Of a stretch of DNA of 64,000 nucleotides, positions 35,680 to 48,035 are shown piece by piece. Under the pieces are notes generated by a model, which was not told the origin of the DNA, ran no database searches, and saw only the letters and a program-made list of their open reading frames with translations. Location: NCBI GenBank assembly GCA_026874595.1, contig CM049306.1, positions 46,376,019-46,440,018 of the forward strand. Direction: 5' to 3'. Origin of the DNA: Sipunculus nudus. Lineage: Eukaryota; Annelida; Sipuncula; Golfingiida; Sipunculidae. Position 1 is the stretch's first letter. Every line of letters begins with the position of its first letter. Made by a program: the position numbers and the translations under genes.

Positions 35680-35800
35680 ACAGTAAAATTAACTAAATAT
35701 TGTGGGGATCCTTTATCCCAAGTACTCATTATTATTTTATTACAATAAAATTAACTATATATTGTGGGGATCATTTCTTCTAAGTTTTTATTAAATTAAG
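35680..35800. repeat. 62-base tandem duplication
   Basis: A segment ending in ATATTGTGGGGATC is repeated with TGTGGGGATC at 35701 and again at 35763; the two copies differ at several positions. Confidence 0.75.
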
Positions 35801-35904
35801 GCTTGTCATCCAATCTCAGTAGCCCTCTATAGGTAGGTATAAGATGGAGTGGTCAGATATAGGTGTAACTGCATTTACTTACATCTTTTTTGTCAAATAC
35901 ATGA

Positions 35905-36132
35905 GTAAAGCCAACCTCCCATCTACCAATTTTTCCCGCTAATTTTTTCCGGCTAGAAAAGTCTGTAGCATCAGTAGATGTGAGGGAGCAGCTGGCCGGA
36001 TTTAAAAATATCTGGCATGAAAATTTGGCTGCAAAAATCCTTGACAATGAAAATTTAGTAGATGTAATGACAGAACCAAGAAGATCAGTTGATTTACCTT
36101 TCCTTCTTTTAAACATTCCTGACACCAAGTGA
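35905..36132 (+). CDS. Coding-like segment, unassigned
   Basis: Open for 75 codons between a TGA (35902-35904) and a TGA (36130-36132). The peptide includes VDVREQLAGFKNIWHENLAA and ends RSVDLPFLLLNIPDTK, with amphipathic helix-like spacing. There is no ATG at the start; a possible acceptor is the AG at 35973-35974. The opposite strand is also open for 115 codons (35853-36200), so one of the two is spurious and perhaps both. It lies 360 bases after the coding-like segment at 35299 in the same direction. Family unknown. Confidence 0.25.
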   Translation, partial: VKPTSHLPIFPANFFRLEKSVASVDVREQLAGFKNIWHENLAAKILDNENLVDVMTEPRRSVDLPFLLLNIPDTK

Positions 36133-36929
36133 CAAAAATGATCGGAAAAATCTGGTGATATGCATGGAATATCAGGTATTGGCTGGTGGGACTTGTACAC
36201 TTTTTCATACTGTATATCTGCATATAAATGTTTAGATATAAAGAGGATTTGATGTTCTTAATGCTGTGTTGAACCTCTGATCAACTTATTGGAGAGGATG
36301 CTGAGAATGTGATAAAGTCGTGACAGGTCCAAAATCAAAAAGTCTTTTATTTCTGAAGTATGGCCTTTAAGCTTAGTCTCAGCTGTCAGTGTGCTTCTGG
36401 CCACCTAACAGCAGGGCTGATTGGATTAAAATGCCATCTTAGCTCCATATATGTAAGTCCGAGCATGAGGCTTAAAAATGTTCATAGTCTTTGTAACATT
36501 CACAGAGAGCCGACCCTGGGGAGGAAAATGTAACATCTTCTTATCCAGTAATAATTATAGGATTGGGATTTGATGTAACCATTACATAAAGCTCTTTTTG
36601 TAAATTTAAAGGGATGTATTAATGCCTGGGGACCTGTTGTCTTATTTTATTAGTTTCAAGCTTGTAGTGAAAATATCAAGAGAAGGGCACCTGTCTCTTC
36701 CAAACCTGTTAAAGTGTCAGCCAACTTGGTGCCCGAGTTAAGGCTTTCCACCAGGCTGAATTAATGTTAGTAAAACATGTAGTCTTAAGCAAGTTGGATT
36801 TAAATGGAAACTTTCTGAATTTGTGTCATTAGCTAATTTATATTTAAATGATGAAACCTTAAAGCCAGCTTATCACTTCCTTTTTATGGAGAATTTATGT
36901 GATTTCTTGATTACTCTGCACACATTAAT
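36133..36929. other. No gene seen
   Basis: AT-rich, CpG-poor; nothing recognised. Confidence 0.5.
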
Positions 36930-37310
36930 GAGCTATAGGTAATTCCTGTGGAGAAGGGAACTTATAACTCCTCTCTGATGGATGTATTAGGATCCACACA
37001 TTTTATCTATAAGCTATTAGTAAACATGGTATATGTGCCAGTGTTGACAAACAGAAAAAAAAATGTATCACCCAATATTGTGTGGTTGGTTACATATGTG
37101 CAGAGGTTAAATGGTTACTATTTGCATAGCATCCCTTGCAAAACTCTGGTTCATCCGAGTTATATGGCTAGATGTGCCTATTGAATGTGTTTGGATTATT
37201 TTTGAAGGCTCCCCTCATGTAATAAACACATGGATATAAACAAAAGGAACCACCTGTGTGAAATTGGAACAACATTTTCCAGCCTGCATTTATAAACAAG
37301 GGATTATCTT
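36930..37310 (-). repeat. Foldback-element arm, copy B1
   Basis: Reverse-complement relative of the arm at 32745-33080: 'GCAAAACTCTGGTTC', 'TGTGTTTGGATTATTTT', 'AATAAACACATGGATATAAA', 'ACCTGTGTGAAATT' are the mirrored words. The 78-residue frame across it is a by-product. Confidence 0.65.
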
Positions 37311-40300
37311 TTATTGTTGATAGATGTCAGATATAAGAATAGCTCCTTTAATATATTATTGATGAATCCCTCGAATGTTATACCGGTAAGTCATAATGCC
37401 ACAGATTGGGAGGCTTGTTAAGGTTGTTTATTTGCCTTTTACAATGGGACATACTTGGAATAGATAACCTGGCCATGGCATTCATATTCTTGGAAAGACC
37501 CAAATGTAGGAGATGTAGTTCAGGCTGTATGGCATAGGTGTCACCAACTGTACTGTCTCAACCTATCTAAACAAACACATTTCCCTGTATTTGGCTCATC
37601 TGGCCTGTCAGTTATAGTTGCTGCCTTTCTGCTTTTGATTTGAAAATAAAATTGATTAATTATTAAAACAAATTTGTCCCGCATTGCAAGTGACAAGGAA
37701 AATGTCATACTATATTGAGCAGATACAGTAGAAATATGTCCAAGGATGTATATTATATAAAATAACCCAGGAAATTAATATAGCCTTTTATTGCCACCAA
37801 CATAAAACAATTAGGTAAAGGAAGTAGATACATCAAGTCTTTGCTTAAAATGTGAATATTTTAATTTTAGTTAAAAGTGTGTTAGTATTTTAGTACTTGG
37901 TTTGTGATGCTGCACATGCAGTACTGTCAAATCTGATTTAGTTTGAACTTCTAAAAATTATTAATATTCCAGGATGTTTGCAAAAACATAGCTGATTTTG
38001 GAAATAAGCAAGGGTCTTCCAGGAAAGGACATGTTTGAACAATAACATCAAACATGTGGTGGATACTGGGATATAAACTAAACCAAGTGTAATCTTTACT
38101 AACCAGATATAAGGTAGCTGAATTTCCTCTCTAGGACATATGCTCATGTTTTAGATTCCTGCTTGGTGTCACAGGTCTGGCTGAAGATACTATTTTATTA
38201 ACGCAACATGAAGGTCAGGATACAGAATAGGCCTATGGCATCCCCTGAAGGACACAGTTTGTACAGCTTATAATATGTGATAAAAAAGAGTAAATGGACG
38301 AGAAGACCACCATTTTGAGAGTAATAGATTATATGCATTATTTATGCCATGTTTCTTTTGGTCTGACAGGTATATGGGTATCTTGAGGCTTGATATCCGA
38401 GTTAAAACCCCAAGAGAAAAATGTATAACATGAAATCTACTTCATATGGATCAGGAGATCAAAAGGCGTAGACACCGAAAGATCAAGGAAAATAATACAC
38501 AAGGATTTATACTGTCTGTTTATAATAGTTAACTGCTCTTTATTGTATTTTGTAGTAAAATGCAGTTTCTCTTTCACTTTCAGGTTTATTTTGTACAGAA
38601 GATTTATTGCACATCCTACAATTTTTGCATGGTGTACAACCATGCATCTGTTTTGAGTGAACATCACACATATCACACATATCCTAAGATTGGTTGGATT
38701 CATAAGCCGGACATTTTGCATGTCCATAGGTCTTGGATAATACCCTTGTACACAAAACTGGTGTTGCCACCTAGCTACAACTGTTTTGGATAGCACGCAT
38801 AATATTATCTCAAGAGTGTTTTGATGTATCAGCCTGAGATTTTGCATGGTTGCAGGTTCTAGTTTGTTTTCTCATACACAAGACTGGGGGTGCCTATATA
38901 ATTTGTTATTTGTATGAATATCATCCATAGAGCTATTAAGAGTGAAAATCACACATACATGACTTTCAATCATCTTGGTTGCCAGTATCCATTGGACATG
39001 ACTTGTGGTCCCACCTATACAGCATATCATGAGACAGTGTTGTGTGGTAATGAGTGAAGATAATTACTGTATGATAACTGATTCTTCAAATTATATCTTA
39101 AAGCAGTTTCAGGATACAAGTCACTAGAAAGACAGAAGGAAAGAGAGCGAGAGACATAGTATCTCACTCGTAAAAATAATGGTCACAAGCCAAGACCTAT
39201 TTAAAAGATGACATAGCTAATGTCTGGGGACATTGATTTGGGATTGTCTGTCTGTCCATCTGTCCATTCATCAGGATTTCATTTCCATGCAATAACTTTC
39301 CTAAAGAGTATCCTATTTTATTCAAATTTGGATCATTGATTGCATGCTCTCATGCATACCTTGGTTGGGATCGGTTTTTGAGTGTCTGTCTAAAATTTAT
39401 GATCAGCAGCTCAAAAACAAAACAAAAAAATCCCCTTTGGTTCCAAATTCACAACCAAAAATTAAGACATCGGAGACATCTTCAGGGGGCAATGAAAAAT
39501 AAAACACAGCCACTATGACATGTGGAGACATCTGCAGAGGAAAAATTAAAACTAAAACATTGATAGGGCAACCAGTGGACAACAAGAGGCAGAAGCCGGG
39601 GACATAAATTCCACAAATTTGCTTGTTTAAATTTCTGATGCCAACATTTTCAAGGGCACTCACATAAGCAGACATTCCATTACCTCTGTTTATTCATACC
39701 TCTGAGATTTGGCAGGTACACAGAGCTGATGTAGGAGGTGATACCATTGCTGCTCAAATATTAGTACCCATGGGCTTCTGACTGAATTCTGATACTCCCT
39801 AGGAAGCAATTTATTAATGGACCAGCTCTAGAACTAGAAGGAATTATACATAATATACACTAGTGCTCTAGCTTTAATTATGACAATGAGGGCACGGAAT
39901 TACATCACATAAATTGTATGTATACAGCATGGGAAAGTGACATAGATATTGTTTGACAATGACATTGGTCATAAAATGTTTAAAAACTTATTCATACAGA
40001 AATTTAAAGTGACCACATCACTTTTGTTTATAATTGTGCAGTTTATAGCATCATAAAACACATTATGGAACATAACATTAAAACCCATCATGTCCTGCCT
40101 TTGAACAAAACATGGAATGGTTCTTAAATATTTATACACTTGTACTATGCGTTCATGTTTTGTAAGAGAAACACAATTGCATTACACTCAGTGAGACATA
40201 GGATTGTTTTGAAGTATATATATATATATACACACTTATCATATACATCAATGTCCTGTTAAGTAGTAACATAGTTGCACTTGTGTTGACATTTGTGTTG

Positions 40301-40469
40301 ACCTAACTGGGTCCCTGATCATGTCTTTATGTGGATCAAGTTGATACACAGAAGTGCTCATAACAAAAATGTAATGTTTTATTGATAATAGGTTGCTAAA
40401 AGTCAAGCATTATTGTGACAGATTTAAGTTAACTTAATCAAATTAATTAGCTCTTAAAAAGTAGAAGAT
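37311..40469. other. No supported gene; weak repeat resemblances
   Basis: 38600-38790 shares 'GGTGTTGCCACCTA'-type words with the repeats near 7480. 39240-39390 has 'GTCTGTCTGTCCATCTGTCC' followed by an AATAACTTTCCT block, an interspersed-repeat style common in invertebrates. A short TA tract lies at 40217-40231. No exon recognised. Confidence 0.4.
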
Positions 40470-40830
40470 TTCATCATCAGTTTTCATTTATCAACAAAGA
40501 GATGATGTTGTCATCAGTGTTAAATTATCAACAAGGATGTAATGTTGTTGTTAGTGTTCATTTCTCAGCAAGGAGGTAGTGTTGCTGTCAGTGTTTATTT
40601 ACCAACAAGGAGGTCATGTTGTTGTCAATGTTCATTTATCAACAAGGAGGTGATGTTGTCATCAGTTTTCATTTATCAATATGGAGGTGATGTTATCATT
40701 AGTGTTAAAATTATCAACAAGGAGGTGATTTTGTCATCAGGGTTGATTTATCAACAAGGAGGTGATGTTGTCATCAGGGTTAATTTATCAACAAGGTAGT
40801 GATGTTATCATCAGTGTATGATTGTTTATT
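40470..40830. repeat. 37-base minisatellite, about nine to ten copies
   Basis: The word TTG(T/C)(T/C)(A/G)TCAG and its variants start at 40508, 40545, 40582, 40619, 40656, 40693, 40731, 40768 and 40805: 37 bases each time except one of 38. The unit reads roughly TTGTCATCAGTGTTAATTTA, TCAACAAGGAGGTGATG. A period that is not a multiple of three rules out a coding repeat; the 85-residue frame over it is spurious. Confidence 0.9.
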
Positions 40831-40910
40831 TAAAACAAGATTAAAAAAAAAATTTCTACCAGTAGATATTCTTTGGTTTAAGGTGTGATGTCAGACTGGA
40901 TTGAGAATTT

Positions 40911-41110
40911 TCTGATCCCACCACACAGAGACTGTTCAGTTTGTTTATTTACACATGTTTATAACATGTGGGGTACCTGCCAGAATGATCCATACACATT
41001 TAACAAAGACATCTGATTAAGAGTTTTGTGAAGGGTGTTTTGCAACTAGGGATCTTGCAGCTTCCAAACAAATGTAACCAACATATACAACCTATGCAAC
41101 CTGCCCATTC
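40911..41110 (+). repeat. Foldback-element arm, copy A2
   Basis: Same order of words as 32745-33080 ('CTGATCCCACCACACAGAGA', 'ACACATGTTTATAACATGTG', 'GGGTGTTTTGCAACTAGGGA'). It faces the mirrored arm at 41190-41540, and together they make one foldback unit of about 630 bases. Confidence 0.65.
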
Positions 41111-41189
41111 ACCTATCTTTTGAAAAAGAATTTATGTAAATTCTGGCTTCAACTGTGTATATATTTATGATCTCAGGGAAATTCTGGTT

Positions 41190-41540
41190 ATGAAAAGTTC
41201 TTATAAGGCCTCTATGATGGATGTATGAACTTGTTTGTCAACAACTTGTTTGTAAACACAGCAATGTCAACAAATGGGAACAACATGTAACCTTACTATT
41301 ATAAGGTGGTAGGTTGTTGCATATATAGCAGAGGTTTAAAAGTCACTTGTTGCAAAACACCATTTGAAAGCTCTAGCTTATCTGATTTGTCAACAAATGT
41401 CTTTGTTGAATTTGTTTTGATTATTTTGGGTGCCCCCCCCCACATAATAAACACATTAATATAAACAAAACAAGATGCCTGTGTGGAGTGATATCCATGT
41501 TTTCTGACCTATTTTTATAAAAGCTCCCAAGGGATTACCT
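41190..41540 (-). repeat. Foldback-element arm, copy B2
   Basis: Mirrors 40911-41110 and parallels 36930-37310 ('TGCAAAACACCATTTGAAAG', 'AATAAACACATTAATATAAA', 'GATGCCTGTGTGGAGTGATA'). A poly-C run lies at 41433-41443. Confidence 0.65.
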
Positions 41541-43449
41541 TTAGTTTATATAGGCCAGATAGGTGATTGGGCCCCTTTAAGTGGTTAGGATTGACCAGGA
41601 GTTAGGTGTACATGAAGTGTGTGTGAAAATCAGTTTTCATATATCCTTACACTGCATGCACTATTAAAGCTAGCTGTTGTGTGCAGTTTTATGGAGAGTT
41701 GAGTACATCTCACAATATGGGAATTTAAGTTTTCTGCACAGTAAGTGTGTCACCATGTATGGCTTGATGAATCAATTATATTGTATCCTAAACACAGAGA
41801 AATTCATAATATTCACCCACATCACAACTACCAGGTAGAAAATGTCCAGAGGACAAAACCCCTGCCATTTGGGGAATATGAGAAATGTGTACCTAAATGA
41901 TATAATATATAATTAGCGAATTACCAAATGTAGAATTAATAAAAATCACAATTAAAGTTGAAAATAGTTGAAAATTAAAAAAAAAATTCAAAGGGCATTC
42001 AGGTGTGACCAAAACTTTTTGAGATATTGAGAGAAGGACGAATGGAGCCAATCACTATATATGCCCACTCAACTGCTGCCCACTCAGTCATTATTTGTCG
42101 TGAACCCTCACTGTTAACCTAGGCCCCTGAGATACATATATAGTACTTTTGATCACGATCTACATAATGGTCAGAATGATTTATTATACTCTTCCTTTCT
42201 TCTAATATATATCAGGTGGTATAAACATTAATCACTCAGGTTTCAGTATCAACTAAAAATCATCATCTTAATTTTTCAGAAAACTGGTGAACTGTCTGGT
42301 CATGGTTTTGCCTGCCTTGTCAGAAAAATGTGAATTTGACATCAGACATTAATAACATATTAACTGACTTTTCAACTTTCAGTCAGCATTATCCATGTTA
42401 ATAAGTCTTTAATGATAGCTGTAATTAATCATATTTTACAGCCATATGAATATCAGATTAACTTAATGATCTAGAAACCAGCCAAACAAAACGTACAAGT
42501 AACATAGTGTAATTAAACATCTGCTTTAGCTCTCTTTGTTACCGAAAATAGAATGTGTCCTGCAGATTTTGGTGCTTGATTAATAGAGCATGGTATGCTC
42601 ATCAGGTGAATAAATGGGATGAGTATCAGAGCAATAAGGTAATAAGCACATAGGTAGCACATTCAATATATTAAAAGGAGTGAAATTACCATAAAATTTG
42701 TCCCGTAATACTTAAGATTATCTTTCACATGTCTGAACACACAAATGAACATAAGCTAAAACATATCCTCCTTTTCCGAGGTAGAGAACAAGTTGGCAGT
42801 GAGATATGATTCAAGGAAGTTTTGTATATACCAGAAGTGCATGCCATAATTCAAGCCAGTGAATATCTTATGATTTATATGTCATAGGTTTTGTTGTGTT
42901 TGCCGATCATAAAATAATTTGTTGATGGCAGTTTCTTATATTTCCTGATAGGAAAATTTAGTCAAGGCATATCCCCACATATAAAACTAAATTAGCACAA
43001 ATTGTGCAGTTACCACACTGACATACTTACTATTAAACATTTATTTAATCTTTATTGGTGGATCTCCTGTTCTGTATGTTTCAGTTCCAAGTTGATAATT
43101 AGACCTTGTTTTATCATAGCATACATTTTTGCCATGCAAATTAGCCAGTTTGTTGATTAGCTAGAGGTTTTCATAAAGGAAAAACAGAAAATACCCGGCC
43201 AGGCTTATTCTGAATGTGCCTACTTTTGTATAGTGACTGGCAGCTTATACCTAACAGCCATTTATATGCAGCACTGGAATTATTTGACACATTCAACACC
43301 TGACAAGAACAGCTTTTCTGGGATAACAGGGAAATTGTTTTCTGTATGAAGCAAGTCATTATTGCTGTACAAACAATATTTGGTCTCACAGCAAAAGAAA
43401 CAGATTAAACTTATTGGTTAATCAGGTTGGTACTTGAAACCGCTTACTG
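41541..43449. other. No gene seen
   Basis: AT-rich, CpG-poor; no exon or repeat recognised. Confidence 0.5.
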
Positions 43450-44150
43450 AATCATTCATCCAACTGAACACAGTCATTAATTCTGGCTTAACAGTACTGA
43501 TAATGTGTCAAAAGTGATTAATAATAATAATAATATTATAATTTATTTGAAAAGATTTAATTGATATTATATTAGTTTTAGGTAAAAGATATATTGAGCA
43601 GTGTAGAAATACAAAACAAAAGCTGAATGTTGAAGCTTGTATACAGTTTATATCACAGGAATATGCAAGACTCGAGTATTTATAGCCAAGAAAAATAATA
43701 AAACTGCATTATTCAAAAAGAGATGGGCAGAATACTTGGTTAAAAATACAGTATTTGATCATGAAGAAGAGCTCAAGCACATACATATGTATTTATTTGA
43801 GTATTTTATTTATGAACTAGTTTATTACAGGGGGGGGGGGTGTTCAAGTTAATGGGACTTGTTCTAATGCACATGTATCTTTACATATTTTTGTGTACAC
43901 ATATTGTATGGAATGTATTTGCATAAAAATGTATTTATCCTTGGAGTGAATAAAAAAAAAAATTTTAAGTGTAAAATCCATGCAATGCATGCATGTCATT
44001 AATTCTTTATAAGCACTGATAATGTATCAAATGTGATTAATAAAATAATAATAAAAATAATAATAATAATCATAATAAGAATAATAAAAATAATAATAAT
44101 AGTTTATTTTATTAAGCATAAAATCCACGCCATGTATCTTCTTAAACACT
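43450..44150. repeat. Direct duplication ending in TAA-rich microsatellites
   Basis: 'GTCATTAATTCT' followed by 'ACTGATAATGTGTCAAAAGT' and (TAA)n occurs at 43474-43535, and a close match at 43998-44104 where the TAA tract is longer. A third, weaker echo starts near 44117. A poly-G tract lies at 43830-43840. Confidence 0.6.
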
Positions 44151-45040
44151 GATGGAGACATGTGATAATGATTCAATAGACAGCAAGAATAAACAGTAAA
44201 GTATGAGACATGTCAATTTATCATACTTTAAATATAAAAAATCCAAGAGTCCCTAAAGTGTCATTGACTAGAATAATAGTACTCGGCAAATAGGTATGTT
44301 TATCAGTTTGCTTTAAATTATGTTAGATTTTACAACAGTAATGTGTTAGGTTTTATCAAATTTAAACAATTATTTGTGTCAATCATGACTCGTACATCCT
44401 CCCATCTTCTGGATTGAAAGATTTTGCATATGTGCAAGATTTTTACCTGATCTATTGTTTCAATTTTTTTAATAGTAAATAAACACAAGTTGATGTGTTT
44501 ATCAACAAGGCATAAAAAAATTAAAAAAGGGGAAAAAGAGACACTAAGCCTGTAAGCTTTGGTGGTTTTGTGAGGAAACTTGTATTCAGCCTAAATGAAC
44601 CAATAGCAGAATATAAATAGAATGTGGCCTTCAACCTTTAATACAAATGTATATGCAGTAATATTCAGCAAAACTGTTTCAACACAATAAACTACAGAGA
44701 ACAGTTAACAGGTTCATATATCATTATCATTAATTGAAATAATTTCTGTTATTTTAGAACAAATAAAATGTAACATATTCACAGCATGTAAAAATGAACT
44801 TAAACAAGAATGTGTGTGTAAATAAAAGATTGAAAAAAATTATAATTAATTCTCCATGTTATATATATATATGCATAATTTGTATTACTACATGTTTTAT
44901 CACAAAATCCACAATATTATTATTATATGATAAAAAATGAAGATACATTTTAATTACAATTCAAGACTGAATGACTTTCATTCATCTGCAAATATTCACT
45001 ACCAATGAAATTAATGAAACTAACCAGACTACCAGTCAAA
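44151..45040. other. No gene seen; CpG-free stretch
   Basis: By my reading there is no CG dinucleotide between 44401 and 45000. A TA tract lies at 44862-44872. No exon recognised. Confidence 0.55.
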
Positions 45041-47936
45041 CAGTGCACATGCCTCGAAAACCTTGTCGTATAAGTACAGAAGGGTCACTGTCCAATGACA
45101 GTCAAAAGCAGGAGTAATTATATACACGAGTAGAAAATGAGACCAAATGCTAGCCAAAGAGAGTGTACAAATAGTCCGAAAAGCAGTGACATCTCTCAAC
45201 GATATTGAAAATTGCATCAATAGTTACTGTAGCCATCGATAGATGGCAGCACCTGTCATCGCCTGCTGGACAAATCTTGATATAAATAGTTCCGCAACCA
45301 CTTACCAGATGGCAGCAAATATCATGAACGGAAGCGGTAAAAGACTAACTATGGCATTTGAGCGTCTAGTGGCGCACATCCCGAAAGTCTTGTGAATAAG
45401 TGCATCTATATTAATCGATTTTTTTTGTCAATAAACACGTAGATTCTGTGAGACCACATTAATTCGAATGTACCTTTCCAGTAATCAGTCAGACCTAGCA
45501 CTTGAGTTATTTCGCACAGCGTGTGATGGTTGGTAGTGACGTCACAGGCATGATTTTGAGCGTGTACAGAAGAATGCTGGTTTGCTCTCATTAGGCTTTC
45601 AAGGGATACAGTTTCTTCGAGTACCACACAGTGCAAAGTAACCCAGAAACGTCACTGTGTGCAGCAATACATTACTCAGTCAAAAATCTATTTAGAGCGA
45701 GCTTCATTTATGTGAACCTCACCTGTGCTAAAGTGGATTCCTTGCATGTAATTCTATACCTCGGCAATGTCCAACAAGAGCGCACAATAGGCATCATTGT
45801 ACTCTCATTTAACAAAAGAAATACAAGATTGAAATAAGCTTAACCGTAGCTGTACCACAGTGTAAAAAAATGCAAGGCTCCATCGGGGAAGTCAACCTCT
45901 TTGATTAAATACACCGACCTCTATATCCGAGTGGTCGACCACCTAACAACCCTTCCACGTCTGAATGAAAGGGCGCCCAACATCATCGCACGGAATGGCG
46001 TTCTTGAGTAAGAAATTTTGTGTAAATCAACCGACTAATTTAGTCTTGTGTCCATATGAAACGTGTTTGATGCATAAGTGCATGTACCCGAAACGGCGAC
46101 TGTAATATCTTCTGACTCTAAACATATATGTAAGAGATTTCCATTCTGAATATGTTCGTCGAAGTGTTTACATGTATGTTGAAGCTTCAAATTTAGTCAC
46201 TTCGAGTTTGTTAAAGGGTTCCATTCCTATATACGTGTTTTTATATCTTAAACCTTCCATAAACATAAGCCAAAAAGCGCTGATCCACGATACACAACCT
46301 GTTTAATAGTTTTATTTATAGCCGCGTATTTAAACCGGGGCCCCGCAAATGGCCACCAATCAAGGGTCGTAATAGCGCCATTTTGCCTGTTTCAGACAGG
46401 CATACTCGTGCACGGATAGGCATTTTTCGTTTTGTAACAATCCGTTGGAAAGGTGAACACCTAGACTTTTTTCCCATTTGTAGCTGATAAGTAGTAACAA
46501 ACATAACACAAAAACGAAATATTTTACAGGTGGCCTTCCAACGACTTCCTATATTTTCCTATAAAAGTGGTCTATAATTTCTAATACTTTCCTGCATTTA
46601 GGCCTCATCTCTTATATTTTCCTGGTTTATTTTCACTGCAAAATCGTGTTTCTGATATAACAGTGTTACTATTGAAAACATTCAGCTCTTTTAGCATGCA
46701 AATGTGTAGGTAGAATGGCATGTAAGATGGCAGAATTATGCAGGTTGACATTGTGCGAGGTGTGACTGAAAGTCTGATATGATGGTAGGATGCATCTTTA
46801 GCTGAAAGGAATCTGTTATGCGGAAAGGCAAACCTTTATAAATGCCTTTCAAAGTATTACGATCCCTGCCAATCGTTATCCAAACACGTCCAACAAAGGT
46901 GTCTGGCGGCAAATCAGACGAATCGGCGGTTCTCAAATGGCAAAAGATTGTGTTGCTTCACGTTTTCATCACCAACGGCTAGTTTATACGCAATCAGTCA
47001 CCTCGGGTCACATGGATTTTTATGTTTTTCAACATGAGAAAGTGTACCGTGTTACTAACAACGTGCAAACAAGCGGCGTTGTAGGAACTTTTCACAGCAT
47101 GAATGAATTTCAGTTTATTAATATGTAAGCTAGAAAACCCAAATTCTACAGCTGGCTTTATTATATATGTCGTCTGTTCTTTTGAAGCGCACGCCATTCA
47201 GCATTATAATCCAAATTCAGAATAATTAATCTGGAACATCAATACAAATAAGGGCTATAATAAAACTAAGGTCGACATGTTGATACCGATACAGAGCTGA
47301 ATAAATAGGACGCCCGCGATGACGATTTACAGTTAGATTTATTTATTTGCTCCGAAACACGTACCCGATAATGACTGAAAGCATCTTTCACTATGCCCTG
47401 TCAAAATTTGATGGTTGGACCATTCCCACATTACATAGATCAGCCACCAATGGAAACTAAAATATATTTGATACAGGCCACATCATAGATGGCCAAACGT
47501 GTATTATATGGCTGAAGGCGGCTATACATCGCCTGTAGCCTGAATAAGGTTGAGCGGATACCTGTATACTGCATGGTATGTACGTAATATGCACATTGCA
47601 GTAATGAAACTATGAATCTTTCCCCCGCGTTGCTATGTGGTATGTGCTATGTAGCTTGTTGTCATAAATATATGCGTGGGAGGAGCAGCAGGTACATTTA
47701 AATTGAAAAGAATTACTTCCTGCCGTAGATAATTCATACCAGGTGGGTTTAATTGTGAATGTTTATGAGGGATGTAAACATTAACGCTAGCGAAGAAAAC
47801 ACACAAACCGGCGACCCGGTGTCAGTGATTCAGTGATAAACGTGATAATCAGGTGTTCTGACACCGCCCACACACTCACGAGCCCAGCGTACCTAACGAG
47901 TCTCTTTCTTATATAAATATGTGTGTGTGTAGATGT
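45041..47936. other. CpG-rich sequence, no gene recognised
   Basis: CpG is frequent from about 45053 on. Frames of 60-76 residues on both strands carry no motif I can name. 46340-46346 has the palindrome GGGGCCCC. If a gene's first exon or promoter is here I cannot see it. Confidence 0.4.
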
Positions 47937-47967
47937 ATTGGCATGGAGTGGGATGTATCATTCTTTA

Positions 47968-48008
<41 letters not shown>

Positions 48009-48035
48009 GAATGATACAGCCCACTCCATGACAAT
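47937..48035. repeat. Long hairpin with a TA-repeat loop
   Basis: The arms ATTGGCATGGAGTGGGATGT (start of 47937-47965) and the reverse complement of 48007-48035 match at 27 of 29 positions. Between them lie about 40 bases of alternating A and T. The structure could extrude as a cruciform; it may be a small inverted-repeat element that contains or landed around a TA tract. Confidence 0.85.

Noticed and set aside
40542-40799. 85-residue repetitive frame
   Set aside because: The 37-base repeat shifts frame every unit, so the peptide repeat is not maintained by coding.
45404-45420. Third Helitron 5' end (TCTATATTAATCG)
   Set aside because: It shares only the first bases with the 24750/26116 starts and none of the following 100-base block.
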